From: Flavobacteriaceae bacterium
Lineage (GTDB): Bacteria > Bacteroidota > Bacteroidia > Flavobacteriales > Flavobacteriaceae
Assembly: GCA_009926065.1 (NCBI GenBank)
Contig: RFPP01000009.1
Coordinates: 1 to 64,000, forward strand
Direction: 5' to 3'
DNA length: 64,000 nucleotides
Numbering within the stretch: position 1 is the stretch's first letter; each line of letters begins with the position of its first letter. The notes beneath the pieces are model-generated. The model was not told the DNA's origin and did no database searches. It saw nothing but the letters and a program-made list of their open reading frames with translations. Position numbers and translations under genes: made by a program. Shown one piece after another: positions 1 through 8,717 of this stretch.

Positions 1-444
1 AATAAGTGTTGAAATTGGTTTATCAATAAGGGGTTTATTGGAAGGAGAAACAATTAAATTAACAGAAGATTTATTTGGAATAATCAAATTTTGTCCCGCT
101 TTCAATCCTTCGCTTATCAGTGTTGGATTGGCATTTTGTAATTCTTCAATTGAAACAGAATATAATTTTGAAATACTATAAAGTGTTTCTTTTGGTGCAA
201 CTAAATGAGAATTGTCAACAGTTAACAAAGTTGATTTAGAATTTGGAATAATTATCACTGCATCAGGTTGAATTCCGTTTTGAGCATCCGGATTCAGACT
301 TAAAATTTCTGATAGAGTACAATTGTATTTCTGAGCAATTTGAGTAATAGTTTCTCCTTGAACAACTTTGTGTTTTCTATAATTTTGTGCATTTAATGCA
401 AATGAAAATAAGGCTACAAAAACTAAAATTGCTTTTTTGTACAT
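1..444 (-). CDS. LysM-domain exported protein, N-terminal part
   Basis: This gene reads leftwards off the window edge, so only its first 148 codons are present. The product opens with a clear signal peptide (MYKKAILVFVALFSFALNAQ) followed by two LysM modules of about 45 residues, roughly residues 23-68 and 78-123, each ending in an I-I-P-N type strand. LysM modules bind peptidoglycan, so the protein is exported and probably attached to the cell wall. The lineage often has a long LysM protein with a periplasmic-binding-protein-like C-terminal part beside guaA; that C-terminal part cannot be seen here. It starts 17 bases downstream of the guaA stop, so the two genes are probably cotranscribed. 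Confidence 0.85.
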   Translation of the reverse strand, partial: MYKKAILVFVALFSFALNAQNYRKHKVVQGETITQIAQKYNCTLSEILSLNPDAQNGIQPDAVIIIPNSKSTLLTVDNSHLVAPKETLYSISKLYSVSIEELQNANPTLISEGLKAGQNLIIPNKSSVNLIVSPSNKPLIDKPISTLI

Positions 445-461
445 CGTTAAATTTTAAATTA

Positions 462-1991
462 TTATTCCCACTCAATTGTTGCTGGTGGTTTAGAGCTAAT
501 ATCGTAAACTACACGATTAACCCCAGGAACCTTATTGATAATATCGTTGGAAACTTTCATCAAAAAATCATAAGGTAAATGAACCCAGTCGGCAGTCATT
601 CCGTCTGTAGATTCAACCGCACGAAGCGCTACCACTTTTTCATAAGTACGCTCATCTCCCATAACGCCCACACTATTTACTGGTAGTAAAATTGCGCCCG
701 CTTGCCAAACTTTATCATACAATCCCCAAGATTTTAATCCGTCTATAAACACAGCGTCAACTTCTTGCAAGATACGAACTTTTTCAGGAGTGATGTCTCC
801 TAAAATACGAATTGACAATCCAGGACCTGGAAAAGGATGGCGTCCTAATAAGGATTGATCTATTCCTAATGTTGCACCTACCCGTCTCACTTCATCTTTG
901 AAAAGCATTCTTAACGGTTCAACAATTTTCAATTTCATATAATCGGGTAAACCGCCCACATTATGGTGTGATTTTATTGTCGCTGAAGGTCCTTTTACAG
1001 ACACAGATTCAATTACATCTGGATAAATAGTACCTTGAGCCAACCATTTTACGTCTTCAATTTGGTTCGATTCATCATCAAAAACCTCAATAAAAACTCT
1101 TCCAATGGCTTTTCTTTTAAGTTCAGGATCTTCAATTCCGGCTAATGCATCTAAAAATCGTTTTGAGGCATCAACACCTTTCACGTTTAATCCCATTCCT
1201 TTGTATTGATTCAATACATTTTCGTATTCGTTTTTTCTTAATAATCCATTATTAACGAAAATACAATATAAGTTTTTACCAATAGCTTGATGCAATAAAA
1301 CCGCAGCAACCGTAGAATCTACTCCACCTGAAAGTCCCAATACCACTTTGTCATTTTGTAACTTCGATTTTAATTCAGAAACCATTTCACCCACAAATGC
1401 GTTTGGTGTAAATGTTTGAGGAACATCGGCTATTTTAACTAAGAAATTCTCTAACATCAATTTCCCATCTGTAGAATGAAAAACTTCGGGATGGTATTGA
1501 ATTGCAAAGGTAGTTTCGCCTTCAATTTTGTAAGCTGCAAATTCCACATCATTGGTACTAGCCAACTTTACTCCGTTTTTGGGTAGGGCTTTGATACTAT
1601 CGCTATGGCTCATCCAAACTTGAGAATTTTCAGAAACACCTTCAAAGAAAAGTTCGTTTTCTTTAATATATGATAAATTCGCTCTACCATATTCTCTAGT
1701 ATTTGATGAGGCTACTTCACCCCCACTAAAATGAGCTAAATATTGCGCTCCATAACATACTGCTAGCATAGGTAATTTACCTCTAATTTTGGATAAATCA
1801 GGATGTGGAGCATCTTCGGAACGAACTGAAAAAGGACTTCCACCAAGAATTACCGCTTTATAACTTGATAAATCACTTGGAAAATTATTGTATGGGAAAA
1901 TTTCGCAGAATATATTTAACTCGCGAACTCTTCTCGCAATAAGTTGGGTATATTGCGATCCGAAATCTAAAATAAGTACGTTATGTTGCAT
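462..1991 (-). CDS. guaA: GMP synthase (glutamine-hydrolysing)
   Basis: Converts XMP to GMP using glutamine and ATP, the last step of guanine nucleotide synthesis in the cytosol. The 509-residue protein has the class I amidotransferase domain first (catalytic Cys in AVCYGAQYL, His-x-Glu in QYHPEVFH) and then the ATP pyrophosphatase domain with the PP-loop GLSGGVDST, ending in the conserved PPATIEWE. The reading frame is open from a TTG at 1997, but the ATG at 1991 gives the usual [13 protein letters not shown] start and was chosen. A TAnnTTTG element (TAAATTTG on the minus strand, 2067-2074) lies about 75 bases upstream and is a possible -7 box. The LysM gene follows after 17 bases. Confidence 0.97.
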   Translation of the reverse strand: MQHNVLILDFGSQYTQLIARRVRELNIFCEIFPYNNFPSDLSSYKAVILGGSPFSVRSEDAPHPDLSKIRGKLPMLAVCYGAQYLAHFSGGEVASSNTREYGRANLSYIKENELFFEGVSENSQVWMSHSDSIKALPKNGVKLASTNDVEFAAYKIEGETTFAIQYHPEVFHSTDGKLMLENFLVKIADVPQTFTPNAFVGEMVSELKSKLQNDKVVLGLSGGVDSTVAAVLLHQAIGKNLYCIFVNNGLLRKNEYENVLNQYKGMGLNVKGVDASKRFLDALAGIEDPELKRKAIGRVFIEVFDDESNQIEDVKWLAQGTIYPDVIESVSVKGPSATIKSHHNVGGLPDYMKLKIVEPLRMLFKDEVRRVGATLGIDQSLLGRHPFPGPGLSIRILGDITPEKVRILQEVDAVFIDGLKSWGLYDKVWQAGAILLPVNSVGVMGDERTYEKVVALRAVESTDGMTADWVHLPYDFLMKVSNDIINKVPGVNRVVYDISSKPPATIEWE

Positions 1992-2244
1992 GTGCAATTC
2001 TAAAGTTGTGTGCTATGTAGTTATTATAATGACTATTTATTGAAAAATATATGATGTTTCAAAGGGCAAATTTAGGAAAATAATGTTAGAAATTTAGAAT
2101 AATCTTATAGCTTTAAAAATACTATTTTTAAAAATATTTCGTTATCATCTGTAATGAAATTCAACAATAAAAAAACTATTTTTTTTATAGCAACTTTAGA
2201 AAAAAATATTGAAATTTGTAAACTTACTTAACCAAACTAAAACT

Positions 2245-2952
2245 ATGTTTTTAAATTTTTTCCTTCAACCTTCAACCGTCACTTCAGACACTCTCGTTAA
2301 TGCAGCTACTAGTGCAAATTCAGTTACTAGCACAACAGACTCTGTGTCTTATTTAGATTTTCTTTTCAAAGGGGGGATAATGATCTTTCCAATTATCTTA
2401 TTGCTTTTCTTCTGTATTTATATAATTATTGAAAGATATTTATCAATTAAAAAAGCTACAAAGCAGGACGAAAACATGATTAATGATGTTAGAATCCAAC
2501 TAAAATCAGGAAAAATTGATAATGCAATATTGATGTGTGGTCGAGGAAATACGGCAACTGGAAATATTATTAAAAGTGGAATTTCAATTATTGGCAGACC
2601 GATTAGTGAAATTGAATCCGTAATGGAAAAAACTACTAATATTGAAATTGCAGAAATGGAAAAAGGATTGGGATATCTTGGTTTGATTTCTGGTATAGCT
2701 CCAATTTTAGGTTTCATCGGAACCATTTCAGGGGTTATCAAAATATTTCATACTATTTCAAACACCGGAAATTTAAATATTCAAACAATTTCAGGAGGTT
2801 TGTATGAAAAAATGATAAGTAGTGGCGCAGGTCTCGTTGTGGGAGTAATAGCTTATTCTGCATACCATTTATTTAATATGATGATTGATCACTTTTCAAC
2901 TAAAGTTCAAAAACAAACCTTAGAAATTATTAACGTAATTCAACAACCATAA
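2245..2952 (+). CDS. MotA/TolQ/ExbB-type proton channel protein
   Basis: Inner-membrane proton channel subunit that, with an ExbD/TolR partner, turns proton motive force into mechanical work on the envelope. The 235-residue protein has one hydrophobic segment near residues 40-65 and two more in the conserved C-terminal region (LGLISGIAPILGFIGTISG and SGAGLVVGVIAYSAYHLF), the usual three-helix ExbB layout. The frame is open upstream to a TTG at 2209, but the ATG at 2245 fits family length and was preferred. The ExbD partner starts two bases after the stop. No TonB gene is adjacent, so which energised system it serves is not shown here. Confidence 0.88.
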   Translation: MFLNFFLQPSTVTSDTLVNAATSANSVTSTTDSVSYLDFLFKGGIMIFPIILLLFFCIYIIIERYLSIKKATKQDENMINDVRIQLKSGKIDNAILMCGRGNTATGNIIKSGISIIGRPISEIESVMEKTTNIEIAEMEKGLGYLGLISGIAPILGFIGTISGVIKIFHTISNTGNLNIQTISGGLYEKMISSGAGLVVGVIAYSAYHLFNMMIDHFSTKVQKQTLEIINVIQQP

Positions 2953-2954
2953 AC

Positions 2955-3347
2955 ATGGCAATTAAAAGAAATAAGCGTTTTCATGCTGAAATTCCAACGT
3001 CTTCACTGAGTGATATTATGTTTTTTTTGTTTTTGTTTTTTTTAATTATTTCAACATTAGCAAATCCAAATGTAATTAAATTGACGTTGCCAAAAGCAGC
3101 TTCAAATGAAAGTACCAATAAAGACCATATTAGTTTGTCTGTTACTGAAGATAAAGTTTATTATATTGACAAACAAGAAGTTGCATTTGAAAATTTAGAA
3201 CAAATGTTACTTGAAAAAACTTCAATTTCTGGGGATAAAACGGTGGTTCTTAGAGTTCCAGCTGATAATAAAGTACAAGATTTAGTAGATTTAATGCAAA
3301 TCGGTGTTAAATTAAAATTAAATTTTGTTATAGCCACTTCAAAGTAA
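2955..3347 (+). CDS. ExbD/TolR-family biopolymer transport protein
   Basis: Partner of the ExbB-like channel encoded two bases upstream. The 130-residue protein has a single N-terminal transmembrane helix (about residues 17-36) preceded by the segment TSSLSDIMFFLFLFFLI, where the Asp in LSDIMF matches the essential proton-carrying Asp of ExbD/TolR. A periplasmic domain of about 90 residues follows. Length and layout are normal for the family. Cotranscribed with the upstream channel gene and probably with crcB six bases downstream. Confidence 0.88.
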   Translation: MAIKRNKRFHAEIPTSSLSDIMFFLFLFFLIISTLANPNVIKLTLPKAASNESTNKDHISLSVTEDKVYYIDKQEVAFENLEQMLLEKTSISGDKTVVLRVPADNKVQDLVDLMQIGVKLKLNFVIATSK

Positions 3348-3353
3348 TAATTT

Positions 3354-3725
3354 ATGATAAAAACCATATTTTTAGTTGCTTTAGGAGGTGGAATTGGAAG
3401 TGCATTGCGATATATAACTTCAATAACTGTTGAAAAGTATTATGTTTCTGTTTTTCCATTAGCAACTTTAATAACAAATGTTTTAGGTTGTTTTTTAATT
3501 GGAATTGCAATTACACAGTTAGATAAATTTGATTTGATGAACTCCAATTTTAAATGGTTTTTTATAACTGGATTTTGTGGTGGATATACCACTTTCTCCG
3601 CATTTGGCCTTGAAAACATTAACCTACTTCAAAACAATCATTCCGGATTGGCCTTTCTCTACATCGGCTTAAGCATAACTACAGGATTACTTGCGGTTTG
3701 GCTGGGGTTAAATATTGCAAAATAA
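3354..3725 (+). CDS. crcB: Fluoride efflux channel CrcB/Fluc
   Basis: Small integral membrane channel that exports fluoride; it works as a dual-topology dimer. The 123-residue protein shows four hydrophobic helices and the family signatures GGGIGSALRYI near the N-terminus, TLITNVLGCFLIG, and GFCGGYTTFSAFG, which carries the Phe and Thr residues lining the fluoride pathway. It starts six bases after the ExbD gene, so expression is probably operonic. I looked for a fluoride riboswitch upstream of this transcription unit and saw none. Confidence 0.92.
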   Translation: MIKTIFLVALGGGIGSALRYITSITVEKYYVSVFPLATLITNVLGCFLIGIAITQLDKFDLMNSNFKWFFITGFCGGYTTFSAFGLENINLLQNNHSGLAFLYIGLSITTGLLAVWLGLNIAK

Positions 3726-3785
3726 ATTTGGTAAGAACATGTTAAAATGTTTCTATTTTACCAAAAAAATGTAACTTCGCATCTT

Positions 3786-4805
3786 ATGAAAAATTTTGAC
3801 ATTAATAAGATTAAATCGCTTTTATCAAAACCTAAAAAAATTGTAGTTGTTCCTCATCGAAATCCCGACGGTGATGCGATGGGTTCGACCTTGGGTTTAT
3901 ATCATTTTTTGTTAAAATTAAGTCATGAAGTAGTAGTAATTTCTCCTAATGAATTTCCAGATTTTTTAAATTGGCTACCTGCTTCAGATAAAGTAATGAT
4001 TTTTGAAAAAAATCAAGAAGAATGTAATAAAATCATCCATAACGCTGAATTAATATTTACCTTAGATTTTAACGCACTTTATCGGGTTGGAGAAATGGAA
4101 ATAGCTTTACAATCTGCTAATTGTCCATTTGTTATGATTGACCATCACCAAAAACCAGATGATTATGCAGAATTTACTTATTCAGATACCGATTTTGGTT
4201 CAACTTGTGAAATGGTATATAATTTTATAGAATTATTAGACCAAACTTTACTTTTAGATAAAACAATTGGCACTTGTTTGTATACCGGAATATTAACCGA
4301 CTCTGGCTCTTTCAGATTTCCCAAAACTACTGGTAGGACCCATAGAATTATAGCAGAATTAATAGATTTAGGTGTTGAAAATACTACTATTCCAAATTTA
4401 ATTTTCGATAATAATTCCTATACTAAAATTCAATTATTGGGTAGAGCCTTACAAAATATGAAAGTGATGGAAAAACAACAAACTTCTTACATTTCATTGT
4501 CGCAAGCTGAATTAGACGAGTTTCAACATTTAAAAGGAGACACTGAAGGAGTAGTTAATTATGGACTATCCATAAAAGGAGTGGTTTTTTCGGCTATTTT
4601 TATTGAAAATAAAGAAGAAAATTGTATAAAAATATCTTTCCGATCAAAGGGTGATTTTGATGTAAATCAATTTGCTAGAGACCACTTTAATGGTGGAGGA
4701 CACATTAATGCCGCTGGAGGAAAATCGGATTTGACATTGCAAGAAACTATTAATAAATTTGAAAAATTAGTAACTCAAAACACCTTTTTAAATGAAACAA
4801 ACTAA
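3786..4805 (+). CDS. DHH-family phosphoesterase, NrnA-like (oligoribonuclease / pAp phosphatase)
   Basis: Predicted cytosolic Mn-dependent phosphoesterase that degrades nanoRNA or 3'-phosphoadenosine 5'-phosphate. The 339-residue protein has the DHH domain with NPDGDAMGS, a DFN motif and MIDHHQ, and the C-terminal DHHA1 domain with the NGGGHINAAGG signature. The frame extends upstream to an ATG at 3747, but starting at 3786 (MKNFDINKIKSLL) fits family length. TAACTTCG at 3772-3779 resembles a -7 box and would place transcription start almost at this ATG. Its end overlaps the gldI start by 14 bases, indicating translational coupling. Confidence 0.9.
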   Translation: MKNFDINKIKSLLSKPKKIVVVPHRNPDGDAMGSTLGLYHFLLKLSHEVVVISPNEFPDFLNWLPASDKVMIFEKNQEECNKIIHNAELIFTLDFNALYRVGEMEIALQSANCPFVMIDHHQKPDDYAEFTYSDTDFGSTCEMVYNFIELLDQTLLLDKTIGTCLYTGILTDSGSFRFPKTTGRTHRIIAELIDLGVENTTIPNLIFDNNSYTKIQLLGRALQNMKVMEKQQTSYISLSQAELDEFQHLKGDTEGVVNYGLSIKGVVFSAIFIENKEENCIKISFRSKGDFDVNQFARDHFNGGGHINAAGGKSDLTLQETINKFEKLVTQNTFLNETN

Positions 4806-5364
4806 AGTCATAATCACGTTATTTATAACTGTTTTTTTTGTTTTGAGTTGTAGCCAACAAAAAGCAAGAAGACCAATTTCTCAATCATCTGGTACTTTTA
4901 TGAGAGAATCAGCCGATAGAAATAAAAAACTTATAGCTTTGGAAGAATCAAAAATAGATTCAATAATAAAAAGTAATCCCGAGGCAAATTATATCTCATC
5001 CAAAAAAGGATATTGGTATGTTTACGAAAGTAAAAATGACCAAGATACTTTAAGACCTCGAAAAGGAGATATTGCTTACTATAATTATGAAATTAAAGAT
5101 TTAAGGGGTAATATAATTTATTCTGAAATGGAATTAAAACCACAGGAATATCACGTGGATAAAGAACAAAATATTATTATTGGTTTACGGCATGGGATTA
5201 AATTAATGCACAAAAAAGAAAAAATTACTTTCCTTTTTCCTTCTCATGTAGCCTACGGTTATCATGGCGATGAAAATAAAATTGGGGCAAATCAACCGAT
5301 TATATGTACCGTAACTTTAAACGATTTTAAACCTGAAGAAAGTAAATCCTTAGAAAAAAAATAG
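4792..5364 (+). CDS. gldI: Gliding motility lipoprotein GldI (FKBP-type peptidyl-prolyl isomerase)
   Basis: GldI is a periplasm-facing lipoprotein of the FKBP fold, first described in Flavobacterium johnsoniae as needed for gliding and probably for folding of Gld/type IX secretion components. The 190-residue product has a lipoprotein signal peptide (MKQTKVIITLFITVFFVLSC, lipidated Cys at residue 20) and a C-terminal FKBP domain ending in GANQPIICTVTLNDF. It overlaps the phosphoesterase gene by 14 bases and is followed after five bases by a second isomerase gene, giving a run of three envelope isomerases. The exact family name relies on the signal peptide, length and context. Confidence 0.87.
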   Translation: MKQTKVIITLFITVFFVLSCSQQKARRPISQSSGTFMRESADRNKKLIALEESKIDSIIKSNPEANYISSKKGYWYVYESKNDQDTLRPRKGDIAYYNYEIKDLRGNIIYSEMELKPQEYHVDKEQNIIIGLRHGIKLMHKKEKITFLFPSHVAYGYHGDENKIGANQPIICTVTLNDFKPEESKSLEKK

Positions 5365-5369
5365 AATTA

Positions 5370-6494
5370 ATGAAAAAGAATATTGGCTTATTATTATTGC
5401 TTATTTTTTCCTTTATTTCATGTAAAGAAAAACACAGCGATCTAAAAGACGGACTGTATGCAGAAATTGAAACCAATAAAGGTAATATACTAGTTCAATT
5501 AGAATTTCAAAAAACTCCAGTAACTGTGGCAAATTTTGTTACCCTTGCTGAAGGAAACAATAATTACGTTAGAGAAGAATTTAAAGGAAAACCTTTTTAT
5601 GATAATCTGAAATTTCATCGTGTTATTCCGGATTTTATGATTCAAGGTGGTGATCCATTAGGAGACGGAAGCGGAGATACTGGTTACAAATTTAAAGATG
5701 AAATTACCGACTTAGTATTTGATAAAGGTGGATTATTGGCAATGGCCAACTCAGGTCCAGGAACCAATAGTAGTCAGTTTTTTATTACCCATAAAGAAAC
5801 TCCTTGGTTAAACGGCTTACACACTATTTTTGGTCATGTAGTTGAAAACGGTATGAAAACGGTAAACGCAATTGTTCAAAATGATGATATTAAATCAATT
5901 ACAATTATTAGAAAAGGTCAAGCCGCTAAAAAGTTTGATGCTGTTAAAGTTTTCAGTAATTTCTTTGCAAATGAAGAGCAAACCCTCAAAAAACAAGCGC
6001 AAATTGAAGCTCAAAACAATAAAATATATTTGAAAAAATACAAACCTGTTATTGAAGCTAAAATTGCTTATTTCAATAAATTGAGAGAAACTTGTTTAAC
6101 TACTAGAAGCGGATTACAATTTGCAATAATAAAAAAAGGAAATGGAAAAAAACCAGTTGAAGGAGCTGATATTTTTATTAATTATGCTGGTTTTTTAGAA
6201 GATGGGACATTATTTGATACTAGTATAGAAAAAGTGGCGAACGAATTTGGAAAATTAGACAAACAAAGATCACTTGCAAAACAATATATACCAATTCCTT
6301 TTCAAGCAGGAAAAAAAGAAGGAATGATTCCAGGATTTATTGAAGGAATTGAAAATATCTCATTTGGTGACAAAGCAGTTTTATTCATCCCTGCTAACTT
6401 GGGATATGGAGAGGCTGGCGCTGGGACCGTAATTCCACCAAATGCGAATATCATATTCGAAATTGAATTATTAGAAAACATGCCTAAAAAATAA
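5370..6494 (+). CDS. Lipoprotein with cyclophilin and FKBP peptidyl-prolyl isomerase domains
   Basis: Two isomerase folds are fused in one exported protein of 374 residues. A lipoprotein signal (LLLLLIFSFISC, Cys at 19) is followed by a cyclophilin domain (about residues 30-190) with FHRVIPDFMIQGGDP, NSSQFFIT and HTIFGHV, a Lys/Gln-rich linker (about 200-240), and an FKBP domain (about 250-374) with DGTLFDTS, GMIPGFIEG and LGYGEAGAGTVIPPNA. Both active-site regions look intact. It lies five bases after gldI. The next gene is a close paralogue, so this is a tandem duplication. Acts on proline bonds of envelope proteins; the clients are unknown. Confidence 0.9.
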   Translation: MKKNIGLLLLLIFSFISCKEKHSDLKDGLYAEIETNKGNILVQLEFQKTPVTVANFVTLAEGNNNYVREEFKGKPFYDNLKFHRVIPDFMIQGGDPLGDGSGDTGYKFKDEITDLVFDKGGLLAMANSGPGTNSSQFFITHKETPWLNGLHTIFGHVVENGMKTVNAIVQNDDIKSITIIRKGQAAKKFDAVKVFSNFFANEEQTLKKQAQIEAQNNKIYLKKYKPVIEAKIAYFNKLRETCLTTRSGLQFAIIKKGNGKKPVEGADIFINYAGFLEDGTLFDTSIEKVANEFGKLDKQRSLAKQYIPIPFQAGKKEGMIPGFIEGIENISFGDKAVLFIPANLGYGEAGAGTVIPPNANIIFEIELLENMPKK

Positions 6495-6560
6495 TTTGGG
6501 AATAAACCTGAAATCCCAGCAGAATGCAAAAAAGTAAGGATGTTATTAAATATTAAAAAA

Positions 6561-7790
6561 ATGAAATTTAAAGTATTATTTTTATTGTTATTTGGAATTA
6601 CAACTTCCACCTATGCACAAAAAGTTACAAAAAAGGTAGGAACAAAATTACCTTCAACCTCAGTTCAAAAAACCAAAACTAATGATAATGAAGGAATATT
6701 TGTAAACTTTGAAACTTCAAAAGGTAAAATTGTATTGACTTTAGAATACAAAAAAGCTCCAGTAACAGTTGCAAACTTTATTTCATTAGTAGAAGGTACA
6801 AATACTTTCGTTACTGATGAAAAATTAAAAGGAAAACCATTTTACAACGGATTGAAATTCCATAGAGTAATTAAAGATTTCATGATTCAAGGTGGAGATC
6901 CTGCTGGAAATGGTTCTGGTGGTTGTGGATACAGTTTTAAAGATGAATGTCTTCCTGAATTGATTTTTGACAAAGGTGGAATACTTGCTATGGCAAATTC
7001 TGGTCCGGCAACTAACAGTAGTCAGTTTTTTATTACTCACAAAGATACTCCTTGGTTGAACGGAAAACACACCATTTTCGGACACGTGGTGAGCGGAATG
7101 GATGTTGTGAACGCAATCGTTCAAGACGATGTAATGCAAAAAGTAACAATTACAAGAGTAGGAACTGAAGCCAATAAATTCGATGCCCCTAAAGTTTTTG
7201 CAAATTACTATTCAAATAAAGCTAGTGACGATGCAAAACAAGCTGCTATTCAAGCAGAAGCTAAAGCTAAACAAGCTGCTATTGATGCAGAAGCAAAACG
7301 TGTTTACAATGAAAAATATGCTCCTGTAAAAGCCGCTAAAGTTGCTGAATTAGCAAGAATTAAAGCGACAGCTTTGAAAACGGAATCTGGTGTAGAATAT
7401 AACATCATTAAAAAAGGGGCTGGAGTAAAACCTGCTGATGGAGCTTCTATTTACGTCCACTATGCTGGATACCTTGAAGATGGTTCTCTTTTTGATAGTA
7501 GCTATGAGGAATTGAATAAAACTTATGGAAAATATGATAAAAACAGAGCCGATCAAAATGGATACCAACCCTTCCCATTCCAATATGGTAAAAAAGACGG
7601 ATTAATTCCAGGTTTTATAGAAGGTTTAAACAAATTATCCTTTGGTGATAAGGCAATAGTATTTATCCCCTCAAAATTAGGATATGGGGAAAGAGGAGCT
7701 GGAAATGTTATTCCTCCCAATGCAAATATCATTTTTGAAATTGAAATGTTAGAGGGAATTCCTCCACCGGTTCCAAACGAAAATAAATAA
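6561..7790 (+). CDS. Exported cyclophilin-FKBP fusion peptidyl-prolyl isomerase (paralogue)
   Basis: Second copy of the cyclophilin-FKBP fusion, 409 residues from the ATG at 6561; an upstream in-frame ATG at 6540 would place seven polar residues before the signal peptide and is less likely. The signal peptide MKFKVLFLLLFGITTSTYAQ lacks a lipobox Cys, so this paralogue is probably soluble in the periplasm, whereas the preceding copy is lipidated. Cyclophilin motifs (FHRVIKDFMIQGGDP, NSSQFFIT, HTIFGHV) and FKBP motifs (GLIPGFIEG, LGYGERGAGNVIPPNA) are intact. The linker between the domains contains an Ala/Lys/Gln-rich helical stretch with a KQAAI repeat. A strong hairpin terminator follows. Confidence 0.9.
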   Translation: MKFKVLFLLLFGITTSTYAQKVTKKVGTKLPSTSVQKTKTNDNEGIFVNFETSKGKIVLTLEYKKAPVTVANFISLVEGTNTFVTDEKLKGKPFYNGLKFHRVIKDFMIQGGDPAGNGSGGCGYSFKDECLPELIFDKGGILAMANSGPATNSSQFFITHKDTPWLNGKHTIFGHVVSGMDVVNAIVQDDVMQKVTITRVGTEANKFDAPKVFANYYSNKASDDAKQAAIQAEAKAKQAAIDAEAKRVYNEKYAPVKAAKVAELARIKATALKTESGVEYNIIKKGAGVKPADGASIYVHYAGYLEDGSLFDSSYEELNKTYGKYDKNRADQNGYQPFPFQYGKKDGLIPGFIEGLNKLSFGDKAIVFIPSKLGYGERGAGNVIPPNANIIFEIEMLEGIPPPVPNENK

Positions 7791-7811
7791 TTTAATCTTT
7801 ATTAAATAAAT

Positions 7812-7837
7812 AAAAGGTGTTCTAACGAACACCTTTT
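7812..7837. terminator. Bidirectional intrinsic terminator
   Basis: A perfect 11-bp inverted repeat, AAAAGGTGTTC - TAAC - GAACACCTTTT, with A/T runs on both sides. It lies between the plus-strand isomerase gene and the convergent minus-strand gene ending at 7866, so it can serve both. Confidence 0.85.
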
Positions 7838-7865
7838 ATTATTTTAAATCAATTTAGAATTAGCC

Positions 7866-8297
7866 TTAAAATTTCCAGTCAAATTCATCTTTATCATTGA
7901 TGATGGCACCTATTTCTAACTTAACCACCTCATCGAATTCCGTTTGTAAAATAATCCAATTTTCTTCATTAAAATAATTCTCAAAAGTATCAAATTCTTC
8001 CTGAGTGAATTTTGTAATTCCTTTAGTAGCTAATTGTGATTTAACCTCATCTATATTTTTTCCAATTATCTTATTTTCAAATAGTTCTAAATCATAACTT
8101 GAAGCAACAATATAACCCAATTTGAACTCTTCTTCCTTATAAAATGTAAGTCGCATTTTTAGAGAATTATATGAAAAAATAACATTGTCATCTTCGTCTT
8201 TATAGTTTCTATTCGGTTTCCCATAAATAGCTATAACATCGTTTTGTTTCATTCCGAAAACGAGTTGGTCTATTCCGTGTTTTAAGTTTATTTTCAT
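7866..8297 (-). CDS. Unknown small protein with BamE-like repeat motif
   Basis: A 143-residue acidic cytosolic protein without signal peptide. The segment LVFGMKQNDVIAIYGKPN (about residues 13-30) has the G-M-x-x-x-x-V-x-x-x-x-G-x-P pattern seen in BamE/SmpA-like folds, and a second weaker copy (IGKNIDEVKSQLATKGI) follows near residue 77. Many Bacteroidota proteins of this size and type sit in immunity-gene arrays of polymorphic toxins, but no toxin gene is adjacent here. It lies 16 bases downstream of another small unknown gene on the same strand, probably one operon. Function not recognised. Confidence 0.7.
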   Translation of the reverse strand: MKINLKHGIDQLVFGMKQNDVIAIYGKPNRNYKDEDDNVIFSYNSLKMRLTFYKEEEFKLGYIVASSYDLELFENKIIGKNIDEVKSQLATKGITKFTQEEFDTFENYFNEENWIILQTEFDEVVKLEIGAIINDKDEFDWKF

Positions 8298-8313
8298 AGT
8301 TTATTTTTTACTA

Positions 8314-8667
8314 CTATTCTACTCCATCATACCGCTCTGGCACTTGTGGATCGTATAATGGGCATTTGAATTCTTCTAAAGCTCCGACTAAAATATCCAT
8401 ATCAGTACCTAAGGTACCGTAGCAATCTATTTTGATACTTTGAGTTGTAGTCCGAACATGAAAAGCACCTGGCCCTTTATTGTTTTTCCAACTATTTTCA
8501 TCCACCCGTTCCCATTTTGAAAAAAGAGAATTGATTCTATTGAGAATTATTGTAGTAGGAAGTTCCTCTAATCCATCTACATGTTGCTCTTCAGAAATAG
8601 CTTCGTAAACCAAATGATTGTTAAGGTAAATTCCTTCTTTATAATTCCAAAAAACAAGTTCGTACAT
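8314..8667 (-). CDS. Unknown small protein, possibly immunity-like
   Basis: A 117-residue soluble protein starting MYELVFWNYKEGIYLN and ending in a Pro/Asp-rich tail (CPLYDPQVPERYDGVE). The middle part reads as alternating strands and one helix (PTTIILNRINSLFSKW). I recall similar unnamed proteins among bacterial immunity-type families, but that is memory, not a search result. It is first in a two-gene minus-strand unit with the 143-residue unknown gene. No secretion signal and no catalytic motif are visible. Confidence 0.7.
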   Translation of the reverse strand: MYELVFWNYKEGIYLNNHLVYEAISEEQHVDGLEELPTTIILNRINSLFSKWERVDENSWKNNKGPGAFHVRTTTQSIKIDCYGTLGTDMDILVGALEEFKCPLYDPQVPERYDGVE

Positions 8668-8717
8668 AAAAAAGATTTAAAGTTTAATGTTTAATGGTTC
8701 TGAAAATAGTTAAAATA

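Noticed and set aside
2113..2131. Perfect inverted repeat TTAAAAATA-C-TATTTTTAA upstream of the ExbB-like gene
   Set aside because: Composed only of A/T around one C; expected by chance and too weak for a terminator.
2130..3353. Fluoride riboswitch ahead of the crcB transcription unit
   Set aside because: No riboswitch-like conserved core or pseudoknot could be found upstream of crcB or of the ExbB-like gene.
3731..3763. Hairpin GGTAA...TTACC after crcB as a terminator
   Set aside because: The arms pair only with bulges and no T run follows; genes on both sides are likely cotranscribed.
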